A stretch of 40,798 nucleotides of DNA from Deltaproteobacteria bacterium (GCA_016219285.1 JACRNJ010000025.1:1-40798); one strand, 5' to 3'; positions 14,176 through 23,072 are shown, numbered from the stretch's first letter. Made by a program: numbers and translations. The notes: a model not told the origin generated them from the letters alone.

Positions 14176-14937
14176 ATGGCAAAGATAATAAGCATAGCGA
14201 ATCAAAAGGGTGGCGTGGGAAAAACTACGACTGCTGTAAATCTTTCCGCCTCCATTGCTGTTACAGAAAAAAAGGTTCTCCTTGTTGACTTTGATCCTCA
14301 GGGCAATACTACAAGCGGTGTAGGTATTACAAAGAATGGCTCAGGGTCTGATATATACCAGGTATTAATAAAATACAAAAGACTAAAAGAGGTTATTAAA
14401 GATACAGATATTGCGTTTCTCAAAACAGTCTCTTCTACAAGAGATCTGATTGGCGCTGAAGTGGAATTAATAGACGACCCGGCAAGAGAGCTCAAGCTAA
14501 AAGATGTTCTAAAGGAAGTCATCAATGATTACGACTATATCTTTATAGATTGTCCTCCTTCTTTAAGTCTTTTGACAGTAAATGCCTTAACTGCGGCGGA
14601 TTCGGTTATTATACCAATGCAGTGCGAATATTATGCCATGGAGGGCCTGTCTGAGCTTATGAATACTGTTGGCCTTATAAAAAAGAGGCTTAATCCAGCC
14701 TTAAAAATAGAAGGTATATTACTCACCATGTTTGATTCAAGAAATAACCTTGCCCATCAGGTAGCTCAAGAGGTAAAAACACATTTTCCTGATAAGGTTT
14801 TTAGGACCATCATACCAAGAAATGTCAAACTAAGCGAAAGTCCGAGTTTTGGCAAACCCGTGATACTTTACGATATAACATCTAAAGGCGCATTGAGCTA
14901 TATGGATCTGGCAAAGGAAATTCTTATGAAAAATTAA
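14176..14937 (+). CDS. parA: Chromosome-partitioning ATPase ParA (Soj)
   Basis: A 253-residue Walker-type ATPase. It carries the deviant Walker A KGGVGKTT (11-18) with the signature lysine K11, the VDFDPQGN switch around 37-44, and IFIDCPPSLSLLTVNAL near 118-135 (Walker B). There is no N-terminal HTH, so it is of the short chromosomal Soj type. It binds DNA nonspecifically when ATP-bound and moves ParB-parS complexes toward the poles. parB follows after 10 bp, and two parS sites flank mnmG-rsmG upstream. Confidence 0.95.
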   Translation: MAKIISIANQKGGVGKTTTAVNLSASIAVTEKKVLLVDFDPQGNTTSGVGITKNGSGSDIYQVLIKYKRLKEVIKDTDIAFLKTVSSTRDLIGAEVELIDDPARELKLKDVLKEVINDYDYIFIDCPPSLSLLTVNALTAADSVIIPMQCEYYAMEGLSELMNTVGLIKKRLNPALKIEGILLTMFDSRNNLAHQVAQEVKTHFPDKVFRTIIPRNVKLSESPSFGKPVILYDITSKGALSYMDLAKEILMKN

Positions 14938-14947
14938 GGGGTTAGAT

Positions 14948-15805
14948 ATGACAGTAAAAAGAAAGATTCTTGGCAAAGGTCTGGGTGCATTGATTCAGAA
15001 TGTTGAAACAACAGGGGATAATTATTTCCTTTGCTCCATAGATGAAATAAGCCCTAGCAAGGTTCAGCCGAGAAAGGATTTTAATGAGCAGCAACTCAAA
15101 GAGCTTTCTGATTCCATAAAGGGAAATGGTGTAATAGAGCCTCTTCTTGTCCGAAGGTCGGAAATTGGATACGAGCTTATAGCGGGTGAAAGAAGATGGC
15201 GCGCGGCAAGGCTTGCTGGGCTTAAGGAAGTTCCTGTTGTTGTAAGGGATGCCACAGATGAAGAAAGCCTCGAGATTGCCATTATAGAAAATATCCAAAG
15301 GGCTGATTTAAATCCAATAGAAGAGGCGTTAGCCTATAAAAACCTGATGGAAAAATTTGGACTTTCCCAGGATGAGATGGCAAAAAAGGTAGGCAAGGAA
15401 AGGGCAACGGTTGCCAATTATTTACGACTCCTTAAGCTTGCGCCGGAGGTAAAGGATGAATTGCAAAGAGGAGCAATATCAATGGGGCACGCCAAGGTTT
15501 TACTCAGCCTTGATGCCCATGCCGCTCAAAGAGATACCTGCAGAAAAATAATAGAGAAAGGGCTGTCTGTAAGAGATACCGAAGAGGCTGTAAAGCATTT
15601 TATAAAAGGCGGCAAAAAGGAGAAAGATTCTGAAGGCAGGAAGACAACACCACAGTTGAAATACGTTGAAGATGAGATGAGAAATATCTTTGGGACAAGG
15701 GTTTCGGTAAGAGAAAAAAAAGGTAAAGGCCGTTTTGAGATAGAATTTTATTCTTATGAGGAATTGGAACGGATATTGGAGATGTTGAGGAATATCAAAG
15801 GGTGA
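14948..15805 (+). CDS. parB: Chromosome-partitioning protein ParB (Spo0J), CTP-dependent clamp
   Basis: A 285-residue ParB. The N-terminus GKGLGALIQN resembles the ParA-interacting segment. The CTPase domain has IKGNGVIEPLLVR and the GERRWRA motif (80-86), then IENIQRADLNPIEEA (113-127). The HTH (about 139-165) reads parS, and a charged dimerisation domain ends the protein. An AAGGGG ribosome site precedes ATG 14948. It partners with parA and the parS sites at 11246 and 14009. A 142-bp MITE lies 19 bp downstream. Confidence 0.95.
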   Translation: MTVKRKILGKGLGALIQNVETTGDNYFLCSIDEISPSKVQPRKDFNEQQLKELSDSIKGNGVIEPLLVRRSEIGYELIAGERRWRAARLAGLKEVPVVVRDATDEESLEIAIIENIQRADLNPIEEALAYKNLMEKFGLSQDEMAKKVGKERATVANYLRLLKLAPEVKDELQRGAISMGHAKVLLSLDAHAAQRDTCRKIIEKGLSVRDTEEAVKHFIKGGKKEKDSEGRKTTPQLKYVEDEMRNIFGTRVSVREKKGKGRFEIEFYSYEELERILEMLRNIKG

Positions 15806-15824
15806 GCTTTGTATAGATAATTAA

Positions 15825-15966
15825 GGAACCTCTGAAAAACTACCTTTTTTAAAATTGTCATGCCCGAATGCTTCTGTCGGGCATCCATAAGTCATTAAAT
15901 TTACAAGAACTGGATTCCCGCTAAAAACATGCGGGAATGACATAAAAAGAGTTTTTCAGCACCCCG
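15825..15966. mobile_element. 142-bp MITE, copy 2
   Basis: Nearly identical to the copy at 3906-4047 from GGAACCTCTGAAAAACT to GAGTTTTTCAG. The last seven bases are diverged (CACCCCG). Flanking TTAA and TTAG may be a worn target duplication. The near-identity suggests fairly recent spread. Confidence 0.75.
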
Positions 15967-16062
15967 TTAGAAGTTTTTCAATGGAAGATTTTGATGAAAC
16001 TTTATTAACATTAACTCCCTTACAATGAACTTATAACTGGGTGAATCGGCGATTTTAAAAAC

Positions 16063-16109
16063 GCCCATAAACTTGTCCCCAAGTGTTTTAATTGGGGATG
16101 GGCAACTAC
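16063..16109. repeat. REP-like bulged hairpin, copy 2
   Basis: This 41-nt hairpin (16063-16103) has arms GCCCA/TGGGC and TCCCCAA/TTGGGGA with the one-sided bulge TAAACTTG, then AACTAC. Length, bulge and tail match the copy at 730-777, and stem changes between the copies are compensatory. Confidence 0.6.
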
Positions 16110-16121
16110 TATACTTAAAAC

Positions 16122-16236
16122 AGTATGCTCCTTTTGTCCAGCCAGCTTTTCCTTGCCCTTGACAAATTATGTATTTTGTTGAAGCAAAACACAAAACTCA
16201 TTTGTCAAAGGCAAAGGAGTTAATTTGTCAAGGGCG
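16122..16236. repeat. Mosaic spacer repeat
   Basis: 16122-16165 (AGTATGCTCC, TTTTGTCCAGCCA, CTTTTCCTTG) recurs at 39603-39645. 16182-16236 recurs at 1-57. The adjoining of two blocks that are separate elsewhere suggests modular shuffling. Confidence 0.55.
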
Positions 16237-16298
16237 TTTGCACCTAAAAAGAAAAACCACATGCGCTTTTCGGCTTAATAAAAAAATAAGGAGGCAGT

Positions 16299-16670
16299 AT
16301 GTTTGGCAAAAAGGATAAAAAAAGAGTAGATTCTCAACAGATTAATGGGTTTATTGGAAAAGGAGTAACCATTACCGGAAAACTTATATTTGAAGGTTCT
16401 GTCAGGATTGATGGGAATTTTAAAGGTGAGATTGAGGCAATAAACGGAACACTTCTTGTTGGTGAAGGTGCAGTAATGGAGGCAACGGCGCTGATTGATA
16501 TTGCTATTATAAGCGGTGAATTCAGGGGAGATATTGAGGGCAAAAGCAAGATAGAACTAAGGGGGCCAGGGAGGATGTTTGGAAATATTAAAACCACAAA
16601 CCTTATTATCGGGGAGGGTGTAATATTTGAAGGAACATGCGAGATGGGCGATAAAAAGACGGATAATTAA
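16299..16670 (+). CDS. ccmA: Bactofilin (CcmA/BacM family cytoskeletal protein)
   Basis: A 123-residue protein consisting of one bactofilin beta-helix (about 17-112) with short charged ends. It shows the family repeat of glycine-turn strands: IGKGVTITGKLIFEGSVRID, GNFKGEIEA, GTLLVGEGAVMEA and GEFRGDIEG, with KIELRGPGRMFGNIKT toward the end. Bactofilins polymerise without nucleotide into nonpolar filaments at the membrane. They recruit cell-wall enzymes or, in Myxococcus, anchor ParABS. A strong AAGGAGG site precedes ATG 16299. Both kinds of partner are adjacent here: parAB upstream, and Csd6-like and Csd4-like wall enzymes downstream, the next beginning within 50 bp. Filament formation and shape control are inferred. 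Confidence 0.9.
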   Translation: MFGKKDKKRVDSQQINGFIGKGVTITGKLIFEGSVRIDGNFKGEIEAINGTLLVGEGAVMEATALIDIAIISGEFRGDIEGKSKIELRGPGRMFGNIKTTNLIIGEGVIFEGTCEMGDKKTDN

Positions 16671-16715
16671 GGGTTTATGGATACGGAAGACAAAAAGGCA
16701 GAGGTAATATTGATA

Positions 16716-18305
16716 ATGAAGGTGTTTTTTATAATAGGTTTTATTCTGTCTGTGGCGGCAAATAGCGCAGGATTTGTTTTTTCTGCTGATATTCAGGAAA
16801 ACTTTCATTCCAATGAAGCGGCAGCACAAGATTATAACGGAATCAATCCCCGATTAAAACCTTCGGAGACAGGTTTAGAAAACGGTCATTCCGTCAATGG
16901 CCTCATAGCTGATACAGTTTTACAAACTACCGTCCCTTCTTATTTTATCGAACTATGGGATTATGTCGTGCTTGTAGAAAAATCAACACAAAAACTTTAC
17001 CTCTACGACAAAGATTACAAATTGATAAAACTATTTAATATTACTACAGGCCTGCGTCAGGGTGACAAGAAAGGGATGGGCGACCTAAAAACCCCCGAAG
17101 GGATTTATTTTTTTACAATGGTTAAGGATGAAAGGGAACTGCTGCCGGAATACGGTGTTATGGCGCTGCCAATAAACTATCCAAATTTCATAGACACCAT
17201 CTTGCATAAGAATGGCAATGGAATATGGCTTCATGCAACTAATCAGCCTGCTCGGCCGTTAAAGCCATTCGATACGAGGGGATGTGTAGTGGCCGCCAAC
17301 GAGGACATTCTTGAACTTGCTGAATATATAAAACTTCAGACAACGCCAATGATAATAGTAGAGAAAATTGAATACGATACCTTTGAAAAGATAGCAAGCG
17401 CCCGCAATGGCATTAATCTGTTTGTTAAAAATTGGCAGACAAGCTGGGAAAATAAAGATATTGACAGCTACATGGATAGTTATTCAAAAAGTTTTAAGGC
17501 TAATGATATGGATTGGAAAAGCTGGAGAAAATATAAGGAGAGGCTTAATCGTCAATACAAGTACATAAATATTTCCTTATCAGATGTAAAGATTCTTCGC
17601 CATAACAATTATGCGGTTGCTTCATTTGTACAACGTTATAAAAACAATAAGTTAACAAACCTTGGAATTAAAAGATTATATCTTGTTTATGAGGAAGATA
17701 AGTGGAAAATAATTGGAGAGGAATGGAACCCGGTTCCTGCGCTTCAACCGGCAAATATTGCAAAAAGGTATGCCGCCATGAAAATGGCAAAACTTGAAAC
17801 CTCGCCAGATAAGACCGCAACGTTAGATAGAACATCTTTTCAACAGGCCAGTTTTGAGTCTCCTCCGGCTGAAAGTTCTTCTGCGACACAATCAATTGCT
17901 TCCAAAAAAACAACAACATTACCGGACCATGTAATTCAAAAAGAGCCACTTGCTTCTTCAAAAGAACAGACAATAGATATAGAAGGCTTTACCATAGATA
18001 GAGAAAAGGCGGGAAACAAGATTAGATTCAAACTAGTAAATAAAACCATGGAACAATATAAGATCTCAGGCAGGCTGGCCATTATAGCGACAAATAGAAA
18101 CGATAAAGGGATACGCTACACGTCATATCCGCCAATGATACTTGAACAGGGTACTCCCAAGAATTTTAAGAAAGGTGAATGGTTTTCCATACGACGGTTT
18201 AAGATTGTAAATGGAGAGGTAGAAGAAAGGCTCGTTAACCATGTTGTTGTGATGGTCTATTCCAATACTGGCGAGTTGCTGCTTCAAAAAGAATTTCCGA
18301 TATAA
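16716..18305 (+). CDS. Csd6/Pgp2-like periplasmic L,D-carboxypeptidase or transpeptidase (YkuD plus NTF2-like)
   Basis: This 529-residue protein starts at ATG 16716, preceded by GAGG; an in-frame ATG at 16677 adds 13 acidic residues ahead of the signal peptide. Residues 1-24 form the signal peptide. A YkuD domain spans about 80-215: VVLVEKSTQKLYLYDKD, GDLKTPEGIYFF, the conserved H173 in IWLHATNQ and the nucleophile C190 in DTRGCVV. An NTF2-like domain follows (about 232-357: FVKNWQTSWENKDIDSYMDSY to YLVYEEDKWKIIGEEW). YkuD followed by NTF2-like is the architecture of H. pylori Csd6 and C. jejuni Pgp2, which trim tetrapeptides to tripeptides. A Ser/Thr-rich linker (about 362-427) and an extra beta-rich C-terminal domain (429-529) are additions. 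Its neighbours are the bactofilin upstream and a Csd4-like enzyme downstream. Confidence 0.82.
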   Translation: MKVFFIIGFILSVAANSAGFVFSADIQENFHSNEAAAQDYNGINPRLKPSETGLENGHSVNGLIADTVLQTTVPSYFIELWDYVVLVEKSTQKLYLYDKDYKLIKLFNITTGLRQGDKKGMGDLKTPEGIYFFTMVKDERELLPEYGVMALPINYPNFIDTILHKNGNGIWLHATNQPARPLKPFDTRGCVVAANEDILELAEYIKLQTTPMIIVEKIEYDTFEKIASARNGINLFVKNWQTSWENKDIDSYMDSYSKSFKANDMDWKSWRKYKERLNRQYKYINISLSDVKILRHNNYAVASFVQRYKNNKLTNLGIKRLYLVYEEDKWKIIGEEWNPVPALQPANIAKRYAAMKMAKLETSPDKTATLDRTSFQQASFESPPAESSSATQSIASKKTTTLPDHVIQKEPLASSKEQTIDIEGFTIDREKAGNKIRFKLVNKTMEQYKISGRLAIIATNRNDKGIRYTSYPPMILEQGTPKNFKKGEWFSIRRFKIVNGEVEERLVNHVVVMVYSNTGELLLQKEFPI

Positions 18306-18359
18306 AATGGGCAAAAGAGCATATAATAGCCACTGCAGCAATTATGATATTTTTGTTGG

Positions 18360-20210
18360 ATGCGTATCGTGAAAAAACTCAGCATATATACGCTCGTAAC
18401 TGTATTTTTTCTTATGTTTTTTATCGGTAATGGGTTTTGTAAAACCGAACATGAGGTCTATTTTAAAGATACTCCATATGAGCTGAATGTTTACAAAATA
18501 TACGGCACTGAAAAAGGCAATACCCTTATGATAATAGGCGGCATACAGGGTGATGAGCCTGGCGGGTACCTTTCGGCAGACCTTTATGCAGATATGGCCC
18601 TTCGCAAAGGGAATTTAATTGTTGTGCCGCGCGCCAATTTCCTTTCCATAATAAAACATAAAAGGGCAATAAACTGGGACATGAACAGGCGGTTTGCGCC
18701 TATTAACAACAAGAATTATTATGAGGACAAGATTGTAGAAATACTTAAAGACCTAATGGCCCAGAGCGATTATCTTCTTAACCTTCACGAAGGCTCAGGT
18801 TTCTTTTTGGAAAACTGGGAGAGCGATTTAAAAAATCCCATGCGGTTTGGTCAGTCTATAATCGCAGATGCAGACATATATTATTCAAAGGAAAAGGGTG
18901 CAGATGTTCTTCTTGGAGATACAGCAAGAAAGATAGCAGGCCGCGTAAATGAAATGATAGATAATAAACAGCATCATTTCAGGTTTAACAATCATAGAAC
19001 TTTTGAAAAAAATACCGGCCATCCTGAACAGAAGAGATCGGCAACCTTCTACGCCCTGTCAACCTATGGAATACCTGCATTTGGCATAGAGATATCTAAA
19101 GAGATAAAAGACATTGAGACAAAGGTAAGGATGCAGACGATGGTTATTAACTCATTTATGAATGAGTTTGGCATTATATCTGAAAATCCAAAGGTAGCGT
19201 TGGTGTCGCCGAAGCTTAAATACTTAATTGTATCAGTCAATGGTTTGCAGAATATCCTGGTCAGAGATGGAGGCGAGATAAAAGTAAGAAAGGGGGACAG
19301 AATAAAGATTTCTCAGATAGAGGCCAATTATGAACGTGGGTTGAGTGTAGATATTATTGGGAAGGGCACTGCAAATGATTATAATAAAGAGTTTGAGATT
19401 GAAGGCCCGACAAAGGCATTTATAAGAAAAGATAACCTTAAGTGCGGCGAGGTAAATATATCTGTCGCGGATTCGAAGTTTGGAGTTTTGACTTCGAAAT
19501 TAAACGATTCTAACAATTACGCAGAAGTTTTAAAAGAGCAATCCGCAAAACCTCCCAAATTTCAATATATAATACTAGAGGTTAATGGCTTAAGGCAGGT
19601 CCTTTCTAATGCAGAGCATTTAAAGATTATAAAAGGGGATGGCATAAGACTGTTAGATGTTGTTGCGCAAGGGGTAAATGCAGGCGAGCTAACTGTAAAT
19701 TTTCTCGGTTTTGTAGGCAATAAAATTAAAAACAGCGGAGAAGACAGGGGCTATCTTATCAATACAGCCAAAGACTTATGGGTAAAATATTCAAAAAGCG
19801 GCAAAGACCTTGAGTACATGATTGCAATAAACTATAAGGATAAAAAGTTTGGAGAGGTTTTTATTGATATAGAAGAACCAAAACTAAATTACATAGTGGT
19901 TAGACATGGTCAGGGCGGTCAACGATGGTATGCCAATGGAGATACTATATCTGTTACTGTAAGGGATGTCCTGGAAGTTGTAGATATAAAAACCAATGTT
20001 AATGGAAATATAGGCGTAAAGGTGAATGTTTCCGGGGCCGAGCTGAGCGGCAAAAATAAGGTTATAACCTTTAATAAAAATCACACCGCAAATAGAAATG
20101 ATGCAATAGTGATAACAAGAGAAGGGATGATTATAGGTAAAGCAAAGATACAAATTGGAGAAGCGGTGACAGCAAAAAATAGAAATCTGAAATTAGGAAA
20201 CAGAAATTAG
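18360..20210 (+). CDS. Csd4/Pgp1-like D,L-carboxypeptidase (M99/M14 family) with C-terminal beta repeats
   Basis: A 616-residue secreted protein: signal peptide 1-26, then a carboxypeptidase domain to about 270. The metal site reads GGIQGDEPGG with Q63 and E66, then LNLHEGSG with H143; a likely catalytic glutamate is E244 in AFGIEISKE. Glutamine in place of the usual first histidine ligand is the published hallmark of Helicobacter Csd4, which trims peptidoglycan tripeptides to dipeptides and sets helical shape. After residue 280, three tandem beta-rich units begin LKYLIVSVNG, FQYIILEVNG and LNYIVVRHGQ, each followed by GD-I segments. They look like Ig-like or barrel modules. ATG 18360 was taken; a GTG at 18369 is equally possible. 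Tandem placement after a Csd6-like gene and a bactofilin supports the assignment. Confidence 0.82.
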   Translation: MRIVKKLSIYTLVTVFFLMFFIGNGFCKTEHEVYFKDTPYELNVYKIYGTEKGNTLMIIGGIQGDEPGGYLSADLYADMALRKGNLIVVPRANFLSIIKHKRAINWDMNRRFAPINNKNYYEDKIVEILKDLMAQSDYLLNLHEGSGFFLENWESDLKNPMRFGQSIIADADIYYSKEKGADVLLGDTARKIAGRVNEMIDNKQHHFRFNNHRTFEKNTGHPEQKRSATFYALSTYGIPAFGIEISKEIKDIETKVRMQTMVINSFMNEFGIISENPKVALVSPKLKYLIVSVNGLQNILVRDGGEIKVRKGDRIKISQIEANYERGLSVDIIGKGTANDYNKEFEIEGPTKAFIRKDNLKCGEVNISVADSKFGVLTSKLNDSNNYAEVLKEQSAKPPKFQYIILEVNGLRQVLSNAEHLKIIKGDGIRLLDVVAQGVNAGELTVNFLGFVGNKIKNSGEDRGYLINTAKDLWVKYSKSGKDLEYMIAINYKDKKFGEVFIDIEEPKLNYIVVRHGQGGQRWYANGDTISVTVRDVLEVVDIKTNVNGNIGVKVNVSGAELSGKNKVITFNKNHTANRNDAIVITREGMIIGKAKIQIGEAVTAKNRNLKLGNRN

Positions 20211-20244
20211 AAAAATCCTTTCCTGATTTTAGGAGGAGCGTACT

Positions 20245-21159
20245 GTGGAAAAAACCCAAAAAATCTGGATGCATGGAAAATTCATAAAATGGGATGATGC
20301 AAATGTCCATATCCTGACGCACACATTACATTATGGCCTCGGTGTATTTGAGGGCATCCGTTGTTACAAATGCGAAAATGGAAAATCTGCCGTATTCAGG
20401 CTCAAAGAACATACGGACAGGCTTTTTGAATCAGCGCATATAGTGCAAATTGAAATCCCGTATACAAGGGACGAGATAAATAAGGCCATCATTGAAACCC
20501 TGAAAATAAATAGTTTGAAGCAAGGCTATATAAGGCCTTTGGTTTATCTGGCTGAAGGCAGTATGGGCATCTATCCAAAGGAAAACCCTGTAAAGGTTGC
20601 AATCGCTGTTTGGAACTGGGGCGCTTACCTTGGTGAAAAGGGGCTCAAAGAAGGGATAAGGGTAAAAATTTCTTCATTCACTCGGCATCATGTGAATGTA
20701 GGCATGACAAAGGCAAAGGTTGTTGGAAACTATGTAAATTCCATTCTGGCAAAGCGCGAAGTTTTTGCTAATGGCTACGATGAAGCCCTGTTGCTTGACA
20801 CAGACGGTTATGTATCAGAGGGGAGCGGGGAAAATATCTTTATTGTAAAAGACGGCATTTTAAAAACTACGCCCTTAACATCCGTTTTAAAAGGGATTAC
20901 CAGAGATTCTGTCATAAAAATTGCAAAAGATAAAGGCATCACTGTGCTGGAAGGCAGATTTAGCCGAGATGAACTCTATACAGCGGACGAGGCATTCTTC
21001 ACAGGCACTGCGGCAGAGATAACACCTATCAGAGAAGTGGATAACAGAAAGATCGGCCAAGGCAAACCAGGGCCTGTGACCAAAACGATTCAGGAGACAT
21101 TTTTTAATATTGTGAAAGGGAAAGAGAAGAAATACGAAGCGTGGCTGACGTATGTGTAG
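20245..21159 (+). CDS. ilvE: Branched-chain amino acid aminotransferase
   Basis: A 304-residue fold-type IV PLP enzyme that interconverts Leu/Ile/Val with their 2-oxoacids. It starts at GTG 20245 after AGGAGGAGC. Features: [17 protein letters not shown] near 25-41, [13 protein letters not shown] near 96-108, the PLP lysine K158 in [12 protein letters not shown], and [18 protein letters not shown] with the phosphate-binding GITRDSV and [10 protein letters not shown]. Length and motifs match IlvE of the type used in many deep-branching bacteria. Its 3' end overlaps the next gene by eight bases. Confidence 0.93.
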   Translation: MEKTQKIWMHGKFIKWDDANVHILTHTLHYGLGVFEGIRCYKCENGKSAVFRLKEHTDRLFESAHIVQIEIPYTRDEINKAIIETLKINSLKQGYIRPLVYLAEGSMGIYPKENPVKVAIAVWNWGAYLGEKGLKEGIRVKISSFTRHHVNVGMTKAKVVGNYVNSILAKREVFANGYDEALLLDTDGYVSEGSGENIFIVKDGILKTTPLTSVLKGITRDSVIKIAKDKGITVLEGRFSRDELYTADEAFFTGTAAEITPIREVDNRKIGQGKPGPVTKTIQETFFNIVKGKEKKYEAWLTYV

Positions 21160-22231
21160 ATTATTACTTGTTCTTATTACAAGTATTTTGGTCGGTCAAA
21201 TGAGCATGGTAAATTCTGAGGATATAAAAACCCCAGCACAAAAATTGGAGAAGGCAACCTTTGCAGGCGGTTGCTTCTGGTGCATGGAGCCTCCATTTGC
21301 TTCATTAAAGGGAGTAATGTCCATTGCTGTGGGATACACTGGCGGCCATGATAAAAACCCTACTTACGAGGAAGTATCTTCAGGGGTTACTGGCCATACA
21401 GAGGCTATTGAAATACTCTATGACACTGCGCAAGTTACCTATTCAGAGCTTTTGGATGTCTTCTGGAGAAATATTGACCCAACCACTGCCAATCAGCAAT
21501 TTGTGGACATAGGCGCTCAATACAGGACAGCCATTTTTTACCATAGTGAAGAACAGAGGCGTCTGGCTGAAAAATCAAAGACAAAACTGGAAAAATCAGG
21601 CAAGTTTGATAAACCGATTGTTACGGAAATAAAACCAGCCACAACATTTTATAAGGCAGAAGATTACCACCAAAAATATTATGAGAAAAATCCCATCCGT
21701 TATAAATTCTATAGATATAATTCAGGCAGAGACCGGTATCTTGAAAAGATATGGGGAGGCAAGACAGAGATTAAGAACACAGAGCAAAAGAAATACAGCA
21801 AACCATCTGTAGACGAGCTAAAGAAAAAGCTAACCCCCCTGCAGTATAAGGTTACGCAGGAAAATGGCACAGAAAGGGCCTTTGACAACGAATACTGGAA
21901 CAACAAAAAACAAGGGATATATGTTGATATTGTATCAGGAGAGCCGCTCTTCAGTTCCATTGATAAATTTGATTCAGGCACAGGCTGGCCGAGCTTTACA
22001 AAACCACTTGAGCCTGAAAATATTATTGAAAAAGAAGACAGAAGCTTCTTTACGACACGGACAGAGGTGCGCAGCAAGCAGGCAGGCTCTCATCTTGGCC
22101 ATATATTCCATGACGGTCCAAAACCTGATGGACTCCGCTACTGCATGAACTCGGCAGCCCTTCGCTTTATTCCAAAAGAAGATTTGGAAAAGAAAGGATA
22201 TGAAGCATATAAGAAACTTTTTGAGAAGTAG
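21152..22231 (+). CDS. msrAB: Secreted bifunctional methionine sulfoxide reductase MsrA-MsrB
   Basis: A 359-residue fusion that reduces both stereoisomers of methionine sulfoxide. Residues 1-22 look like a signal peptide, so it probably repairs periplasmic proteins. MsrA (33-200) has the catalytic C41 in [11 protein letters not shown] and the [25 protein letters not shown] signature split over 61-85. MsrB (222-359) has [20 protein letters not shown] split over 263-282 and the catalytic C331 in [12 protein letters not shown]. The MsrB CxxC zinc ligands are absent (VDIVSGEP where zinc forms have a cysteine), so this is the zinc-free form. A dedicated electron donor domain is lacking, unlike Neisseria PilB. 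The start overlaps ilvE. Confidence 0.92.
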   Translation: MCRLLLVLITSILVGQMSMVNSEDIKTPAQKLEKATFAGGCFWCMEPPFASLKGVMSIAVGYTGGHDKNPTYEEVSSGVTGHTEAIEILYDTAQVTYSELLDVFWRNIDPTTANQQFVDIGAQYRTAIFYHSEEQRRLAEKSKTKLEKSGKFDKPIVTEIKPATTFYKAEDYHQKYYEKNPIRYKFYRYNSGRDRYLEKIWGGKTEIKNTEQKKYSKPSVDELKKKLTPLQYKVTQENGTERAFDNEYWNNKKQGIYVDIVSGEPLFSSIDKFDSGTGWPSFTKPLEPENIIEKEDRSFFTTRTEVRSKQAGSHLGHIFHDGPKPDGLRYCMNSAALRFIPKEDLEKKGYEAYKKLFEK

Positions 22232-22257
22232 CATGGAAAGGATACGCCTTTCATTTT

Positions 22258-22851
22258 ATGAAGATTGTGCTTGCAACACGAAACAAAGGCAAAACCAGAG
22301 AGATTAAAGAGATACTCAAAGACCTCAAGTTAGAGATACTCACCCTGAATGACTTTCCTGATATTCCAACCCCCATTGAAGATGGAAAAAGTTTTAAGGA
22401 GAATGCTTTAAAAAAGGCGCGGTTTATTGCACAAAAGTTAAATATGCCTGCGCTTGCAGATGATTCAGGTATTGAGGTGGAGGCGCTCGGCAAAAGACCG
22501 GGAATATTCTCCGCACTATATGCCGGTGAAAATGCAACTGATGAGGAAAATAACAGGAAGCTGCTTAGAGAATTAAATGACCTCCCTCTTGAAAAGCGGC
22601 ATGCCAGCTACATGTGTGTCATTGCGCTTGTTTCCCCTGCAGGGAAGGAAGAAATATTTGATGGCAATTGCGACGGGCTGATAGCGCTTGAGCCAAAAGG
22701 CGCAGGCGGTTTTGGCTATGACCCTCTTTTTTTTGTTCCGGAATATGGAAAGACAATGGCAGAGTTTCCTCCTGATATAAAAAACCGCATCAGCCACAGG
22801 GGAAGGGCATTGGCAAAACTGAAGAATAAACTTATGGCTTCCCCAAAGTAG
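22258..22851 (+). CDS. rdgB: XTP/dITP diphosphatase (HAM1/RdgB)
   Basis: A 197-residue house-cleaning NTPase that hydrolyses dITP, dXTP and XTP to monophosphates, keeping deaminated purines out of DNA. Family features: TRNKGKTREI (7-16), the metal-binding LADDSGIEVEAL (67-76), PGIFSALYAG, PKGAGGFGYDPLF and ISHRGRALA near the end. A GGAAAGGA site lies upstream of ATG 22258. It closes the ilvE-msrAB-rdgB series. Confidence 0.94.
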   Translation: MKIVLATRNKGKTREIKEILKDLKLEILTLNDFPDIPTPIEDGKSFKENALKKARFIAQKLNMPALADDSGIEVEALGKRPGIFSALYAGENATDEENNRKLLRELNDLPLEKRHASYMCVIALVSPAGKEEIFDGNCDGLIALEPKGAGGFGYDPLFFVPEYGKTMAEFPPDIKNRISHRGRALAKLKNKLMASPK

Positions 22852-22891
22852 CGAAGTCTTCAATCTTTATTTTACGGACATCCTCATATCC

Positions 22892-22920
22892 TTGACAAAA
22901 CTCATCATGGTGCATAAATT
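22892..22920 (+). promoter_or_regulatory. Putative upstream sigma70 promoter of dnaK
   Basis: TTGACA (22892-22897), 17-bp spacer, TAAATT (22915-22920). The -35 is perfect and the -10 matches four of six. It lies about 205 bp upstream of dnaK. Confidence 0.45.
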
Positions 22921-23044
22921 ATGGATTAGAAAGCGGCGTGTTAATCGGCCATTTTTTGTTTTACACTGTATTGGTGCTATACGGCTTACAGCAGAAATGA
23001 CCGTTATCCCAGACTGAATCTATCGGGGATAATTTGCCAGTTTT

Positions 23045-23070
23045 CCCAAAAATAAATGTCTATTTTTGGG
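23045..23070. repeat. CCCAAAAATA/TATTTTTGGG hairpin next to the dnaK promoter
   Basis: A perfect 10-bp stem with 6-nt loop ends two bases before the -35 box at 23073. It belongs to the dispersed CCC-A5/T5-GGG family (112-144, 10668-10694, 11002-11033). No CIRCE element was found, so a regulatory role here is only possible. Confidence 0.5.
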
Positions 23071-23072
23071 GT

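Larger units (their letters stand above)
15806..16298. other. Repeat-rich intergenic region between parB and the bactofilin gene
   Basis: In order it contains the 142-bp MITE copy 2, a REP-like hairpin and mosaic blocks shared with the window start and with 39.6 kb. A minus-strand frame of 75 residues at 15967-16194 is read from these repeats and is not accepted. A strong AAGGAGG site at about 16286 belongs to the downstream gene. Confidence 0.6.

Noticed and set aside
15967-16194. 75-residue minus-strand frame
   Set aside because: Reads through the REP-like hairpin and mosaic repeat; no ribosome site.
22930-23060. CIRCE or HrcA operator before dnaK
   Set aside because: No TTAGCACTC-type inverted repeat is present; only the dispersed CCC/GGG hairpin.
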